The notes below the pieces were generated by a model. That model was not told the origin of the DNA. It made no database searches and saw nothing but the letters and a program-made list of their open reading frames with translations. Of a DNA stretch of 64,000 bases, positions 45,401-55,500 are shown piece by piece (the first letter of the stretch is position 1; every line of letters starts with the position of its first letter). Position numbers and translations under genes: made by a program. This DNA is from Malaya genurostris (lineage: Eukaryota > Arthropoda > Insecta > Diptera > Culicidae), in assembly GCF_030247185.1 (NCBI RefSeq), contig NC_080572.1, positions 216,037,435 through 216,101,434 on the forward strand, written 5' to 3'.

Positions 45401-45690
45401 AAGCTTTCGGAGCATGAATACAAATAATGATAACAGTAGCAGCTAAGTTTCCGGAAAGCGCGTAGGCGCTTTTTGTTTAAAAAATCAAAAAACGTTAACG
45501 TTTTTTATTCAGCTTGGAATATAGGTAGAAAGCTGCTAAACTGATATTTTATGTTTTTGCTTTATTGATTATGAAATCGTAAGCAGCGTAATATGAACTC
45601 GATTATTCGATTTTATAGTTACAACAATTCGTTGTTTTTTGTTTAAATATTATGAGAATAAATACAAAAACTAGTTAAGATATACAAAAG
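33466..45690 (+). CDS. Tetraspanin gene (complete coding region)
   Basis: Five coding exons (33527-33592, 33775-33873, 39486-39614, 44537-44899, 44961-45113) all join in phase 0 and give 269 aa; all introns are GT-AG. The protein has the tetraspanin layout: TM1 at about residues 13-36, a small loop, TM2 at 67-88, TM3 at 99-121, a large extracellular loop at 122-234 with CCG (164-166), CC (192-193), C206 and C221, then TM4 at 235-259 and a short cytosolic tail. Six loop cysteines fit the usual disulfide pattern. N-terminal cysteines (MGCDCESC) and juxtamembrane ones are likely palmitoylation sites; NQS (146) and NES (180) are glycosylation sequons. Tetraspanins organise membrane microdomains with integrins and receptors. 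From memory it resembles Drosophila Tsp66E / CD151-type proteins, but I did not compare sequences. A 5' UTR exon lies upstream; the 3' UTR runs to about 45.69 kb. Confidence 0.95.
33527..33592 (+). CDS. Tetraspanin exon 1 (coding part)
   Basis: 22 codons, starting MGCDCESCIAKSLLSL. The ATG is the first in an exon that begins at acceptor ATTTGCAG/ATCATAGTG (33466), so 61 nt of 5' UTR precede it. It ends at donor TTC/GTAAGT within TM1. Confidence 0.93.
33775..33873 (+). CDS. Tetraspanin exon 2
   Basis: 33 codons, VLGSIVLGVGIWLVADK onward: the second half of TM1 and the small extracellular loop. It lies between acceptor CGTCTCTAG and donor GAG/GTGAGT. The preceding intron is 182 bp. Confidence 0.93.
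34474..34690. mobile_element. CTCGGCAA-rich MITE-like repeat in tetraspanin intron 2
   Basis: The motif CTCGGCAA (or CTCGGTAA) appears about five times in 200 bp on the plus strand, together with its complement TTGCCGA. The pattern is typical of a self-complementary MITE. Ends and target duplication could not be fixed. Confidence 0.45.
35018..35740 (+). repeat. Dispersed repeat R3, copy 1 (tetraspanin intron 2)
   Basis: It matches 63005-64000 in the same orientation, including AATAAAGATGATG, GATCAATTTTGGATACGAAC, AAAGCGTCGATAATCTTCGG and ATGCTGAGAGATAGT. This copy retains about 230 bp that the other lacks. No protein frame is preserved. Confidence 0.7.
35741..39485. other. Remainder of tetraspanin intron 2
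   Basis: The span is AT-rich with no gene. A block near 39.03-39.16 kb (CCACGTGGACTTCG and later AACGTAGACTTTTATG) looks like an old dispersed repeat. A tRNA-like B-box in reverse (GACTGGTTTCGAACCGGGA) lies near 36.60 kb but no full SINE or tRNA can be built from it. Confidence 0.35.
39486..39614 (+). CDS. Tetraspanin exon 3
   Basis: 43 codons: end of the small loop (HFTQPAVIEQ), TM2 with FFLSFLGYCGALRES, the conserved Gly-Tyr-Cys-Gly and the short inner loop. Acceptor CTCCACAG, donor ACG/GTAAGT. Confidence 0.93.
39640..39760. mobile_element. Partial MITE copy 3
   Basis: The words TTACATCTTTTTACATGAAGTATTTGG, GAAATTGAATATAAA and CATTTTTCAATATACTTT match the left half of the MITE at 30150-30421. 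The right half is absent. Confidence 0.45.
39903..40597. repeat. Diverged tandem repeat in tetraspanin intron 3
   Basis: Two diverged units of 300-410 bp start near 39903 (ATCAGCCGTTCTAATGG) and 40320 (AATCGGCCATTCTAAGGG). Each contains a GTGTT(C/T)A(G/A)TAT block and a CTTC(T/C)GG...GAAATGAA block. The second unit is interrupted by the DD37E transposon and resumes after 43229. A further diverged copy lies near 9.2 kb. Confidence 0.5.
40753..41449 (+). pseudogene. DD37E transposase, N-terminal part
   Basis: The start MRGLSAEQHQKIVYKW leads to a first helix-turn-helix (LSLRKIANMEGVSEKAVRNA), the GRKKGP hook-like linker, and a second one (VSVRDVAKKVGTSKSNVLHA). A small deletion near 41.14 kb shifts frame; the next frame resumes YNTILAGNLNCIIMDDETYV with the first catalytic Asp (MDDET). 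A stop at 41348-41350 interrupts before KPFITT. The frame then reads to HKDH, where the LINE insertion cuts it. The expected role is cut-and-paste transposition; this copy cannot make an active enzyme. Confidence 0.88.
41450..42781 (-). mobile_element. 5'-truncated I/LOA-type LINE insertion
   Basis: A LINE piece of 1,332 bp on the minus strand is bounded by ATCAT duplications (41445-41449 and 42782-42786). A T-run at 41450-41456 represents its poly(A) tail, placing the 3' end at 41450. The 5' end is truncated within the RNase H domain. The 3' UTR is about 650 bp. Confidence 0.85.
42102..42779 (-). CDS. LINE ORF2 C-terminus (RNase H, zinc motif), partial
   Basis: An uninterrupted 225-codon frame runs from the truncated 5' end of the insertion to a stop at 42102. 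It holds the second half of an RNase H domain (WPDSLSSIEAL with a catalytic Asp; VWVPSHCSIPGNEKADSLAK with the His and last Asp), then a C-terminal region with CTCGDGYQDIEHVVWSC, a CCHC-type zinc motif usual for I- and LOA-clade LINEs. Absence of stops suggests the insertion is recent compared with its host transposon. It has no start codon or promoter of its own, so it is not expected to be expressed. Confidence 0.85.
   Translation of the reverse strand: MWPDSLSSIEALRAMKPGKYPPYFLGKIREHLRTLSERSYSISLVWVPSHCSIPGNEKADSLAKVGALEGDIYERPICFNEFFSISRQKTLESWQTSWTNDELGRWLHSIIPKVSTKPWFKGMNVSRGFILVMSRLMSNHYTFNAHLRRIGIVENGLCTCGDGYQDIEHVVWSCVEYRDARSKLLESLRARGRPPEVPVRDMLASRDSSYMLLIYQFLKHINIQV
42787..43092 (+). 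pseudogene. DD37E transposase, C-terminal part
   Basis: The frame resumes after the LINE with VVFWTDLASFHYSKSTV and continues 101 codons to a TAA at 43090. The second catalytic Asp is the GAT at 42802-42804 (WTDLA) and the last Glu is the GAG at 42916-42918 (RPIEEFW). Exactly 37 codons lie between them, the defining DD37E spacing. The C-terminal tail (MRNVRKKVRQLVYNG) is intact. Confidence 0.9.
43230..44536. other. 3' remainder of tetraspanin intron 3
   Basis: The interrupted tandem unit continues to about 43.3 kb. A GC-richer patch at 43.36-43.6 kb has short frames on both strands; the plus one includes KRKRDSESSPNSS and looks like a retroelement ORF1 scrap. The rest shows nothing recognisable. 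Confidence 0.35.
44537..44899 (+). CDS. Tetraspanin exon 4
   Basis: 121 codons: TM3 (YGLFLLVILILEVAAGGLAV), then most of the large extracellular loop with MHCCGVEDY, PEACC and KNC. Acceptor TATTTTAG, donor CAG/GTAATG. GC content is clearly higher than in the flanking intron. Confidence 0.95.
44961..45113 (+). CDS. Tetraspanin exon 5
   Basis: 50 codons plus TGA: GCYDALIDW with the last loop Cys, TM4 (LVIIVAIGVGLVQLVAIFLA), then CLCKAIDKYQGMRL. Intron 4 is only 61 bp (44900-44960). Confidence 0.95.
   Translation, partial: GCYDALIDWIMYNRNLVIIVAIGVGLVQLVAIFLAFCLCKAIDKYQGMRL
45561..45566 (-). terminator. Probable poly(A) signal of the cubilin-like gene
   Basis: AATAAA on the minus strand lies 136 nt past the cubilin-like stop codon; a second candidate is at 45505-45510. 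Its position inside the opposite gene's 3' UTR implies overlapping transcripts. Confidence 0.5.
45657..45662 (+). terminator. Poly(A) signal of the tetraspanin gene
   Basis: AATAAA occurs 544 nt after the tetraspanin stop codon and is the only canonical signal in the 3' region before the neighbouring coding sequence. Confidence 0.6.
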
Positions 45691-45701
45691 TACTGGTTGT
45701 A

Positions 45702-46565
45702 TTAAAAATCATTTACTTGTGCACCCTTCAATATTGCCATGAACTTTGCTTGCCATCCTGTTCCACCGAAATTTTGAGTTTGTTTGTAAACCACTTGTAT
45801 CACATTGCTGTCACTTATGAAAATTGCCGGTATATCGCCACCACAATGTTGCCGAACTGATGTTCGTTCCTCGCCTTTTACCTCTATCAGCTGCAAATTG
45901 TCCGTGCTGCACGTCATCTTACTACCCATGTCAAAAATATCGAACTTCAGAGCAATGTTCATGTTCACCGGTACGGTAATCGTCCAGATACATTCCATTC
46001 TTATTCGGTTGTTGTTGGGATACAGCGGGCTGCTGAAGAATCCTCCATAGTTAAATATTTCACCTCCACATCCGCGACCTTGATCCGTTGCAACATACGT
46101 TGCATCGAATACCGTTGTAACAAAGTCAGTCTTAGACGGTGGTATATCTATCCGTAATACATTCGAAGTTGAGAAGATGGGATTTGGCGTCCCATAATTA
46201 CACATCATTGCGAGTTGGTTATCCGTTCCTGCGCCGTCGTAAACGCGAATACCCTCTTCCTCGCAGTTTGTGGCGTAGGTGTAGAACATTCCCATATACA
46301 GGGAAATTGTGTAGTTATTCGGAACCACAATCGTAATAGTGCACGGTTTCGCTCTGGCCAAATAATTGATATTAATGCGTCCCTGTAATCTGGTATAGTT
46401 TTGAGTACATAATTGATTCTGCTGTACACTCAAGCGGAAGCCCTTTTTCTCGATCGCAGCATCACTCTCGAACTTAACGTATAGCTTATTGGAGGAAGAA
46501 TGGTAGGTAGCCGGAAGATAGGAACTTCCACAATAGATATGGTGAGCATTGGGATTGCGAGTGCC
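45702..46565 (-). CDS. Cubilin-like gene, last exon
   Basis: 287 codons plus TAA. It starts after acceptor ATTTTAG with GTRNPNAHHIYCGSSYLP, finishing the CUB begun two exons earlier, and encodes two more CUB domains (NQLCTQNYTRLQG...; CGGEIFNYGGFFSSPLYP...). It ends WQAKFMAILKGAQVNDF. Confidence 0.92.
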   Translation of the reverse strand, partial: GTRNPNAHHIYCGSSYLPATYHSSSNKLYVKFESDAAIEKKGFRLSVQQNQLCTQNYTRLQGRININYLARAKPCTITIVVPNNYTISLYMGMFYTYATNCEEEGIRVYDGAGTDNQLAMMCNYGTPNPIFSTSNVLRIDIPPSKTDFVTTVFDATYVATDQGRGCGGEIFNYGGFFSSPLYPNNNRIRMECIWTITVPVNMNIALKFDIFDMGSKMTCSTDNLQLIEVKGEERTSVRQHCGGDIPAIFISDSNVIQVVYKQTQNFGGTGWQAKFMAILKGAQVNDF

Positions 46566-49500
46566 CTAAAATTATGTACAACGATTAGTGTTGCGACTTT
46601 CAGTTCTCAGCATCTTTATATTACGTGATAGAAAGATGATTTCATGCCATGAGATGGTTTACTTCGGAACACCACGTCTTCTCCCAGACCTTCGTATATA
46701 AACGATTTTACCTGAAAATACGAACAATTATAATTAAAACATTTGAATTTTTTTGTAATTATTGATCTTTGTATAAACACTTGAATAAAGTTTCGTATCA
46801 AGAAGTTTCTCTCCCCTAATAAGGTATGAGCACAAAAAAACTACTCATGGTTTATTTGCCATATTTTTTTATTTGACAATGTAAAGATATAAGCAACACT
46901 TTGTCATTGTGTGGCAAAGTTTAGACATACTGAGACAAAAACATTGTTTCTGAGTATGGAGTCGAAAAAACGCCAGTGCGCGAAAATATGTTGCACAAAA
47001 ATTTTGAAAATCCGTCTATAGATATATGTCGCGTCATGGCATAGCATTTTACTTCCGGGACCGGTCAACTTTCGATCAGAAATCAGCATCTGTTTTAACT
47101 CCACTAGTGACATTTTTCCAAATAACTATTTATTAGAATATGAGTTAAAATGAAATTATTAAGATATAAAAAATGGGTGTTCAGCCACAAGTGGTGACTT
47201 TTCAGCCCTATGAATACATGATTTGGTTATTACCACGAGGACATCATTTGCTTCCGCAATTCTGAGATTTTTGTGTAGGGAAAATTCTAAACCTACTTGT
47301 ATTGTGTAATGGGGAAAAGGAACTTATATACTAACTTACTAACTAATACAGAGAGCGAATCGATTCAATTGAAGATTGCATTGATTTTTGTCGGAATTTG
47401 CTTATAATATTATGTGACATTACATCTAATGGTTCTATATTTGTGAGTCTGTGTAACTAATTTGTACTAAACCAGGGAGGACGCTTCAAAATCATTTTCA
47501 GAATTTTATTCTGAATCCTTTGAAGCGTTTTCTTCCTGGTGGAACAACAACTTGACCAAATTGGTACTGCATAAAGCATGGCTGGTCTGAAAATTTGTTT
47601 ATAAATTAACAATTTGTTTTTTAGACAGAGCTTAGTATTTCTGTTTACAAGAGGATATAAACATTTAATATATTTATTACACTTTGCCTGGATTCCTTCA
47701 ATGTGATCCTTGAAAGTGAGTTTTTTGTCATACGTTAAACCTAAGTATTTTGCTTGATCAGACCATGTCAATTCCAAGCCATTCAATTTGAGAGTGTGAT
47801 TATTGTTTGGTTCAAGAAAAGAAGCTCTTGGCTTACGAGGAAAGATAATTAATTGCGTTTTTGCTGCATTTGGTTTAATTTTCCATTTTGACAGATAATC
47901 ACTGAAAATGTTTAAACTTCAATGTAGGCGACTGCAGATCACTCTTAGATTTCTACCTGTGGCTAACAGACTTGTGTCGTCACAGAATAGCGATTTCTGA
48001 CAACCAACGGGTAGATTTGAAAGATCAGAAGTGAAAATATTATACAATATAGGAGCTACGCTCGAACCCTGCGGAACACCTGCTCGTACACCAATTCAGA
48101 TTTACAATTCTGATAGCTAACCTGAAGAGTGCGATCAGTTCAATAATTTTGAATCATTTTGATCAAATAAATAGGAAACTGGAAATAAGACATTTTTGCT
48201 ATTAAACCTTTTTGCCAAACACTGTCGAATGCTTTTTCTATGTCTAGAAGAGCAACTCCAGTGGATAACCCAGAAGATTTATTTGCTTTTATCATGTTCG
48301 TCACTCTGACAAGTTGATGATGTTCATGACGAAATCCAAACTGCTCTGGTAAAAAAAAAGAATTTTCATTTATATGAGACATCATTCTCAACAAGATAAT
48401 TTTTCAAAAAGTTTACTGATAGAAGAAAGTAAGCTAATTGGTCGATAACTTGATGTTTCTGCTGGGTTTTTATCAGGTTTGAGGATAGGAATTACTTTAG
48501 AGTTTTTCCATCTTTTTGGGAAGTAAGTCAATGAAAAACATTTGTTGAAAAATTTAACCAGTAGTCTCAAGGCAACATCGGGAAGATTTTTAATAAGAAT
48601 ATTAAAAATTCCATCATTACCAGGAGTTTTTAAGTTTCCTAATAATTGACTTAATTTCATCAAAATTCGTCTCAATAATGTCATCTTGTAATAACACTTG
48701 AGTTGAAATATGATATACGGGTAGAAAGTTGGAGTTACGAGCTTTGAAAGAAATACATTCCTCAAGTAACACATTTTCGAACCATGATTAATTTTCATGA
48801 GAGAAGAGTTATTGCTCAAAATTTCATGAGAAGTTAAAATGATTGGTTTCATGATTTTCTAATCATGATAGCAGTAACGGATTTCTTTCCGTGCATGTCG
48901 CGTCATGGCATAGCGTTTTACTTCCGGGACCGGTCAACTCTCGATCAGAAACCAGCATCTTTTGAGAAGCGGAACGACAAAAAAAACCTGTTTTAACTCA
49001 ACTTGTGACATAATAATGCCTTTCTCATATTACACATGTTTTCATAAATATTACTAAAAGGAAAAAGCTATTCTTTGAATCTTGAATAGTAACCAATAAA
49101 TTTGCTTGGACATAACCTTTTAAACTTCTAAGCGTACTGACTGACGGGAAGTCTTTTCATTTTCAACTATTTGGATCAAAGTCGACCCGCCATTTCTAAG
49201 ATCAGCGCCTCATTGTTTTGTTCACACATACGCAGGCACACAGAAAACAAAAATAATGATTCCGATTGTATTCGTTGATAAATAATGTCGTTGATTGTAG
49301 CTTTTCGGTGCTCTTCGAGTGTTGTAATACGTTATATATGATGGAAGAGGAAATGTAGGGGAGACCGGGGCTAAACCGGATACTTTTTGGAATTTGTATT
49401 AAGCATCCATTTCAAAAAGATTTTTATCCAAGTTTATTTATATCGTTGTGTAGCTTATACCTTCAATTGCAATACCCAACTTTTGATTTGGAAAAATTTA

Positions 49501-52500
49501 TATTAGATTCCATAAAAATCGCGATTAGGTGACCAATCCAAAACCCAAAATTTCTGAGATTTCGGGGCTAAACCGGACACTCTACAGGGCGGAACCGGAC
49601 ACTGCTTGGAAATAAAAAAAACACCTATTACACCACATTTACACCGTTGTGTAGCTTCCACTTTCAACTACAATTCCCAATTTGCGACATGCATTAGTAT
49701 TTATACCAAGTCACCATTAAGGTGAAATGTAGTCCCAAAATGCGCGCAAAATTAAATTTCTTGTATTTCTGGTTAAACTTTCTCTCGCATACCGAAAGCA
49801 GGCTGATTGCGGTTGATGAAAATCGATTGATATAACGAAGAAAGACCTGAAAATAGGATAAATTGGTGTAAAACGGTATAACAAGATTCGTGCGGTCTTT
49901 GAATTCATTTGTAATCCTATTTTCAGGTCTTTCTTCGGAATATCAATCGATTTTCATCAACCGCAATCAGCCTGCTTTCGGTACGTGGAAGAAAGCTTAA
50001 CCAGAAATACGACTTATGAATTAAATTGTGGTAAAACGGGTTAAACAGGCTAGTACTGTCATTCGTATTGTGTTTAATTGGATCACAGATGTTTTGCACG
50101 TAATATGAACCAATATTGATAGGTCATATTGGATCTGCTCCGGGATTGTGAATCTTAATTCAACATAAAATTATATTTGTCGGAAAATTGGGGTAAAACG
50201 ATGTAGCACGAAGCATGCGATGATGAACACTATCTGTAAATTCATGGAAAAAGGTGACTGGGTGTAAAACAAAATACAGTTGTTTGCGGTCAATCTTATT
50301 AAAAACAATCCATTTATCTAACTTATGAGCATGTCAGGAGTACCTTCCGATTGGTTGAATTGAATTTTTTCCTGAGTTTCACAGTTAGTTCTCAAAGTAA
50401 AGTCAGAAAAAAGAGTAATTGGAGCAAAACGGGCATGATAGTGAATTTTGTGGATCTTCTAACTATCATAGATCGATTATACAGAAAAATTTGCATAAGA
50501 AATACTAACTTTGAAAATATTTGCTTATGTTTTTATAAAATTATTGAGCAAAGTCGCGTTTTTAATCGTTTTTTCCCCACTGTACATTGCTTTGTCATAC
50601 AATGCTCAAAACTCCTACTGCTGGAATAGGGGAAAAGTCGCTTACACAAAAATGTCGATATCTCCGCAGAAAAGGACGGATTTTATCAAACTATGGCTTG
50701 TTGAACAGCTATTACAGTACGGAATCTAAGTCTGGAAACATATTCTGTTTTTAAGGTCTAATATGACAGATACGGTCAAAAAATTTCGACATCAAACTTG
50801 ATATAACTCAATAAGTAAACATCCGATCTGAAAACCATTCAATAGCGTTCAGGGTAACGGGGAAAACTTTTTATTTGCGACTAGTTTGATCAAAATCGGA
50901 TGAGCCATCTCTGAGATCTCGACCTCTTGACAACACACATACAGACCCACACGGACATTTGCTCAGTTCGTCGAGCTGAATCGATTGGTATATGACATTC
51001 GGCCCTACGGACCCCGGAATGTTTTTCTAAAGTTTGAGCGAATTCTATACCTATTTTTTATATTTATAAAAAGGTAAAACTGGAAACCAGTTTGAAAACA
51101 AGAACGACTAAGCTACATCTTGAATTGCTGACAGACAACGTGGTTGGTCATGGTTGATCAAACAAGTGTGAACGCAGACTTTATGCAGCTTCCTGGTCTT
51201 GAATTCTATACCGCATTGCAATTACCTGATTTGGCGTCTCTTCATTATGCTAAAGCAGGACACAACATCAACATTGTGCCTATAACTGAAACTTTCCGAA
51301 CACCCCAGAACTACGTACAATAGTAAGATATCTGTCTATTGTGAAGCGAAAGCTTGGAAAATCAACAGGGCTGATAAATAGTGAGAAATGTTTTACTAAA
51401 AAAGCGGGAAATGGCTTGCCGGTAGATGACGGAGGATACACTGAAGTGCAGAATTCAATGAATCTATCTGTCTGTCTTCTGAAAAGGGCCAAACCTTTTT
51501 ACTGATTTTATTCGGATGGATATAATCGAAATGACACATCCTGTTAAAAGTGTTGTATGGGTGACTCGTGAAGGTATTTTTAAATATAGAAAATAATCAA
51601 ACTGAGCATTACATTATAAAAATCAATTTAAAAAAAAGGTTGATTTGACTTTGATTAAACGCAGTCACAAAACTGAGTAGTTGAACAAACAGATAGAAAT
51701 AGCGCGAAATTAAATTTCCGATGTAGATCCATTAAAAATGTCAGATGAAGTCGAAATACTATACTAAAACGCCAAAACAATAACTGGCACTTCTAAATAC
51801 ATTCAAGTGTTTTGTGCCTATTCCTGATAATAAAAACCTGTTTTAATCCACCTAGTGGTGTAATAATGCCTTTCTCATGTATAATATTGTGGTATTCTAT
51901 TCAAAAAATTTCTATTTGATTTTTTAAAGAACCCAAAGAATTGTTTGTGCATTAACTAGTATAACATACAGAATGAAACAGTGCTTTGCTCGCGTAGGCC
52001 ATCCTTAAGAAAACGAAGTGGGTTCAGGAATTCCGTATGGGACCTTTCATTTGAATCTAAGTTTGTCAAAATCGGTTCAGCCATCTCCGAGAAAGTTCGG
52101 AGTAGAAAAAGTTTTGGTTAGAAAAACAGATTTTTAGCGCAGAGCTCAATTTGGATTTTATACCTATAGGGGAAAGGGGGGCAAAGCAAGGCTTTTCTTG
52201 ATATCTCTTCTGGTTGATAGTGCCAGCTACCGAAAAAATGGAAGCGCGTTTCGAAACACCCTCACACTTTACCGTTCGTTTTCGTTAATTTTCTTTTAAA
52301 AGTACACTAAGGTTCCTTTCTACACGGGGGTTACGTACCGTGTTAAAAAAATCCGTGTAAAATAAAACCGCGTTAATTGCGGAAACAGCGCAAAAAAACG
52401 CGTAGAAAATTTGACGTAATAATTTCAAAAACCGTAGATTTGAGTATTTGTTTGTTTTATTTTTGATAAAATGTAACTGTTTCTTCACAATAAAAACGAA

Positions 52501-55500
52501 AATTCAAAAACCAGGCTGAGATTACGAGAAGGTCTAGTCATACTTGATAAAACACATTGGATGCCAAATTAAAATTAGAACACTAATGAAACACGTTACA
52601 CGATAAGCCAATTAATCTAAATGGTTCATGCCTTCTGTTTAATGAATTCGGGTTTCAAAAGAACGATCATACGTATAATTTAGAACGTTCGACTAAAGAA
52701 GTGCTGATAATACCACCCATAAACACTTTCGCTGCAAATAAAGCTTGAGAATAAGTTCTTTTCAATTCCGAAGTTGAGATGTGTGGTAAACACTAACGAT
52801 CTTAATAGTCATTTTCAACTAAACTGAGTGGGAAGACATGGGTATTAGAGGAAGATCTAAGCACGCAGCGACATAATTAAAGGGGAAGAATTCATAGAGA
52901 TGAATATGGATCAAATTAGAAAAGGTATTACTATGTGTCAGGCTGAAGTATATCATGGGTAAAAAATACTGTACTGCTCGATATGATGAAGAGTTGAAGA
53001 GATTTATTTTTGTTTCGATTATAGAGGTTTTAACCTTAAGGTCGTTCACCTCTTCGGGCCAGAAAAACTTTCTGACCCTATGTGCGGGGTTGGGAATCGA
53101 ACTCAGGCGGGCTGCGTGAAAGGCATCGACTTACCCATCGCGCTACACCCGTCCCCTTGAAGAGATTTGTAAATCCGACTATTTCTTTAACGCTACGAAA
53201 TTCTCGATGATATCAATGACGATGCTGACATCATACACCACAACTGAGCGGATGAGACGTTGTCGTGTAATTTACGACAGGGAATGAAGAACTGGAGACT
53301 GATTATTCAATTTATGAAACGACTCGTGAATTGTTTAGTGAATGATTTTAGTTAACTTTCAAACTTTAAATTAGCTCTCATAATCGTTTTCCCACAGACT
53401 TGTTCCCTTTTTCTATTTTTTTTTCAAAAAACAAATGACAGTGCTTTTTAAATTCTCATCAGAAACCGTGTTAAAAAACTGTGCGAAAAAACCGTGTAAA
53501 AAGAGACCTAAGTGTATTATATTTGTGACACTTACCTTTTATTTGGGTGCGCCTTGTTATTCGAATTCGAGCATTATTGTATTTCCTACGAATCGGAAAG
53601 AAAAATGTTCTCTCTGGGCAATGTGGGGTAGGACAAAGCGGAATTATTGCATAGCGCTCAGCGACATGTAATCTTATTTGGCCCGAGTGGATGCAAACTC
53701 TAATAAATCATACTTATACAATTTCGATGCGCAAAATAAATTTTATTTACTTTAAACGTTTTTAGTTATTAAACGTTTTTAGTTATTAAAGACAATGGAA
53801 ATTTTCATGCGCAATAAATATCTCATTTGAACAGTGAAAATAATCATTAACCCAAAATTATGTGAAACCGGCAGAAAAAGTTTGGCCCATTTCAAAAGGC
53901 AGTCTTGATAAATTTTTGAATAACTGAGTATTCAAAGTGGCTTTCTGTGACAAAGTCTACACGCCTAGGAAGTTAGACTAAGATCCGAGAGTATACTAAA
54001 AGCATTTGTTCAAGGCCGTGCGAAAATCGTCAATTGTACCGCTATAATAAATATTATTTTCGGTACTAGTACACACGAAATCTGATTGGTTGGCCATTGC
54101 ACTCAACAAAAGGACTAGGAATTGTATTGAAAAGAACATATTTTAAACAACTACTTACATTCGCGTCAAATATTTCCACTCGGTCCGGACACTTTTCCTG
54201 CTCGTCACTGTAGTCTTGCAGCTGCAGTTCTAGGAACTCAATGTTGATTGTATTACCGACCGGTACTTCCAGTAACCACAAGCATCTGGTGTTTGCTGGA
54301 TAATTTCCAACGTTATAGTTTGGACTCTTCAGTATCTCGACATGACCGATAGATAGATTGTAGTAGCCTGCACCACACTCGGATTCGACCAGGGAAACGG
54401 TTGCTTCGAAAGCCGTTCCCTGTAATGACGAATCGGTAACCATTCTCACGAACATCGACGAACTGAACGTGTTCGCAATCGGAGGAATCGTATGATTGCA
54501 GTATCTTCCGATCAGCTCCGAAAACGGTCCTGAGCCATCACGTATTTCTACGAAGTTGTCGTTACAGACTGTTATGTTCCGTTTGGTTCCCATGTGGAAT
54601 TGCTCAAACGAGAGTTGTATGCCGAATCCTAAGGGGGCTTTGAAAATGTACTGACAGTCTTGAAGTTTGTTGTTATTGCTGCCCAGTGCGTTTAGGTTAT
54701 AGGTTCTAGAGCTGCGATCCAGAGTGATTTGATGATCGCAATCCTCCGCGAATAGAACTAGTGCTGAAAATCCCCGATGGGAACTTGAAAACTGCTCAGA
54801 TTTGTAGTATATTACACCATGACTGCCTGTGATAGTGACAGCAGGTGCATGAGCGGTCAAATTCCCACAAAGTGAGGCCAATTTTTGATCCGACGTTCGA
54901 ACGAGGCCTTTATACACTTCCACATTCTCAAAGTAGCACCCATCGGAGTGTTCAATGTCAAAATCTTCAAAACGGATCACTACTTTCTTTCCTTCCGGTA
55001 TTGTTATGTTCCACGTGCATGTTATTGAATTCCCAAACCCACTACTTTGCGCTGTAACTTCAGGCGTTTCGATGCGTGTTGATTCGGTAATCAGCCCTCC
55101 GCATTTATCCAACTGATATTCAAATTTAAATCCGCGTGCTTCCAGCCAACGGTCAGATCTAAATATAACCGCCACACGATTCTTAAACCTTAAACGACCT
55201 GGTGAATCTAGCTTACAATATGTTTTCGTTTTCTCCCACTGGAACGGTGAATAGAATTCCATTTGTTTGTAAATAGTGACGTTGTCGTACATGCAGATAG
55301 ATGTTTGGGGTCCATCTTCTAGTGAGAAATCCAAAAAGTTCAGTTTAATAAACTCATCCTTTTCGTTTGTAAAGAACGTGTAGTTGCAAGTCATCAGGCG
55401 ATTGTAGTTCATGGGATAATTCGGGCTTGTCATGACACCTTTCCCTCGGTCAACGTTGTAAATACCTCCACAGTTCTGTTCCCATTTAATCGAAAAACCA

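Noticed and set aside
54845..55057. Open + frame inside the cubilin-like exon
   Set aside because: It is an antisense shadow of a strongly coding exon on the other strand.
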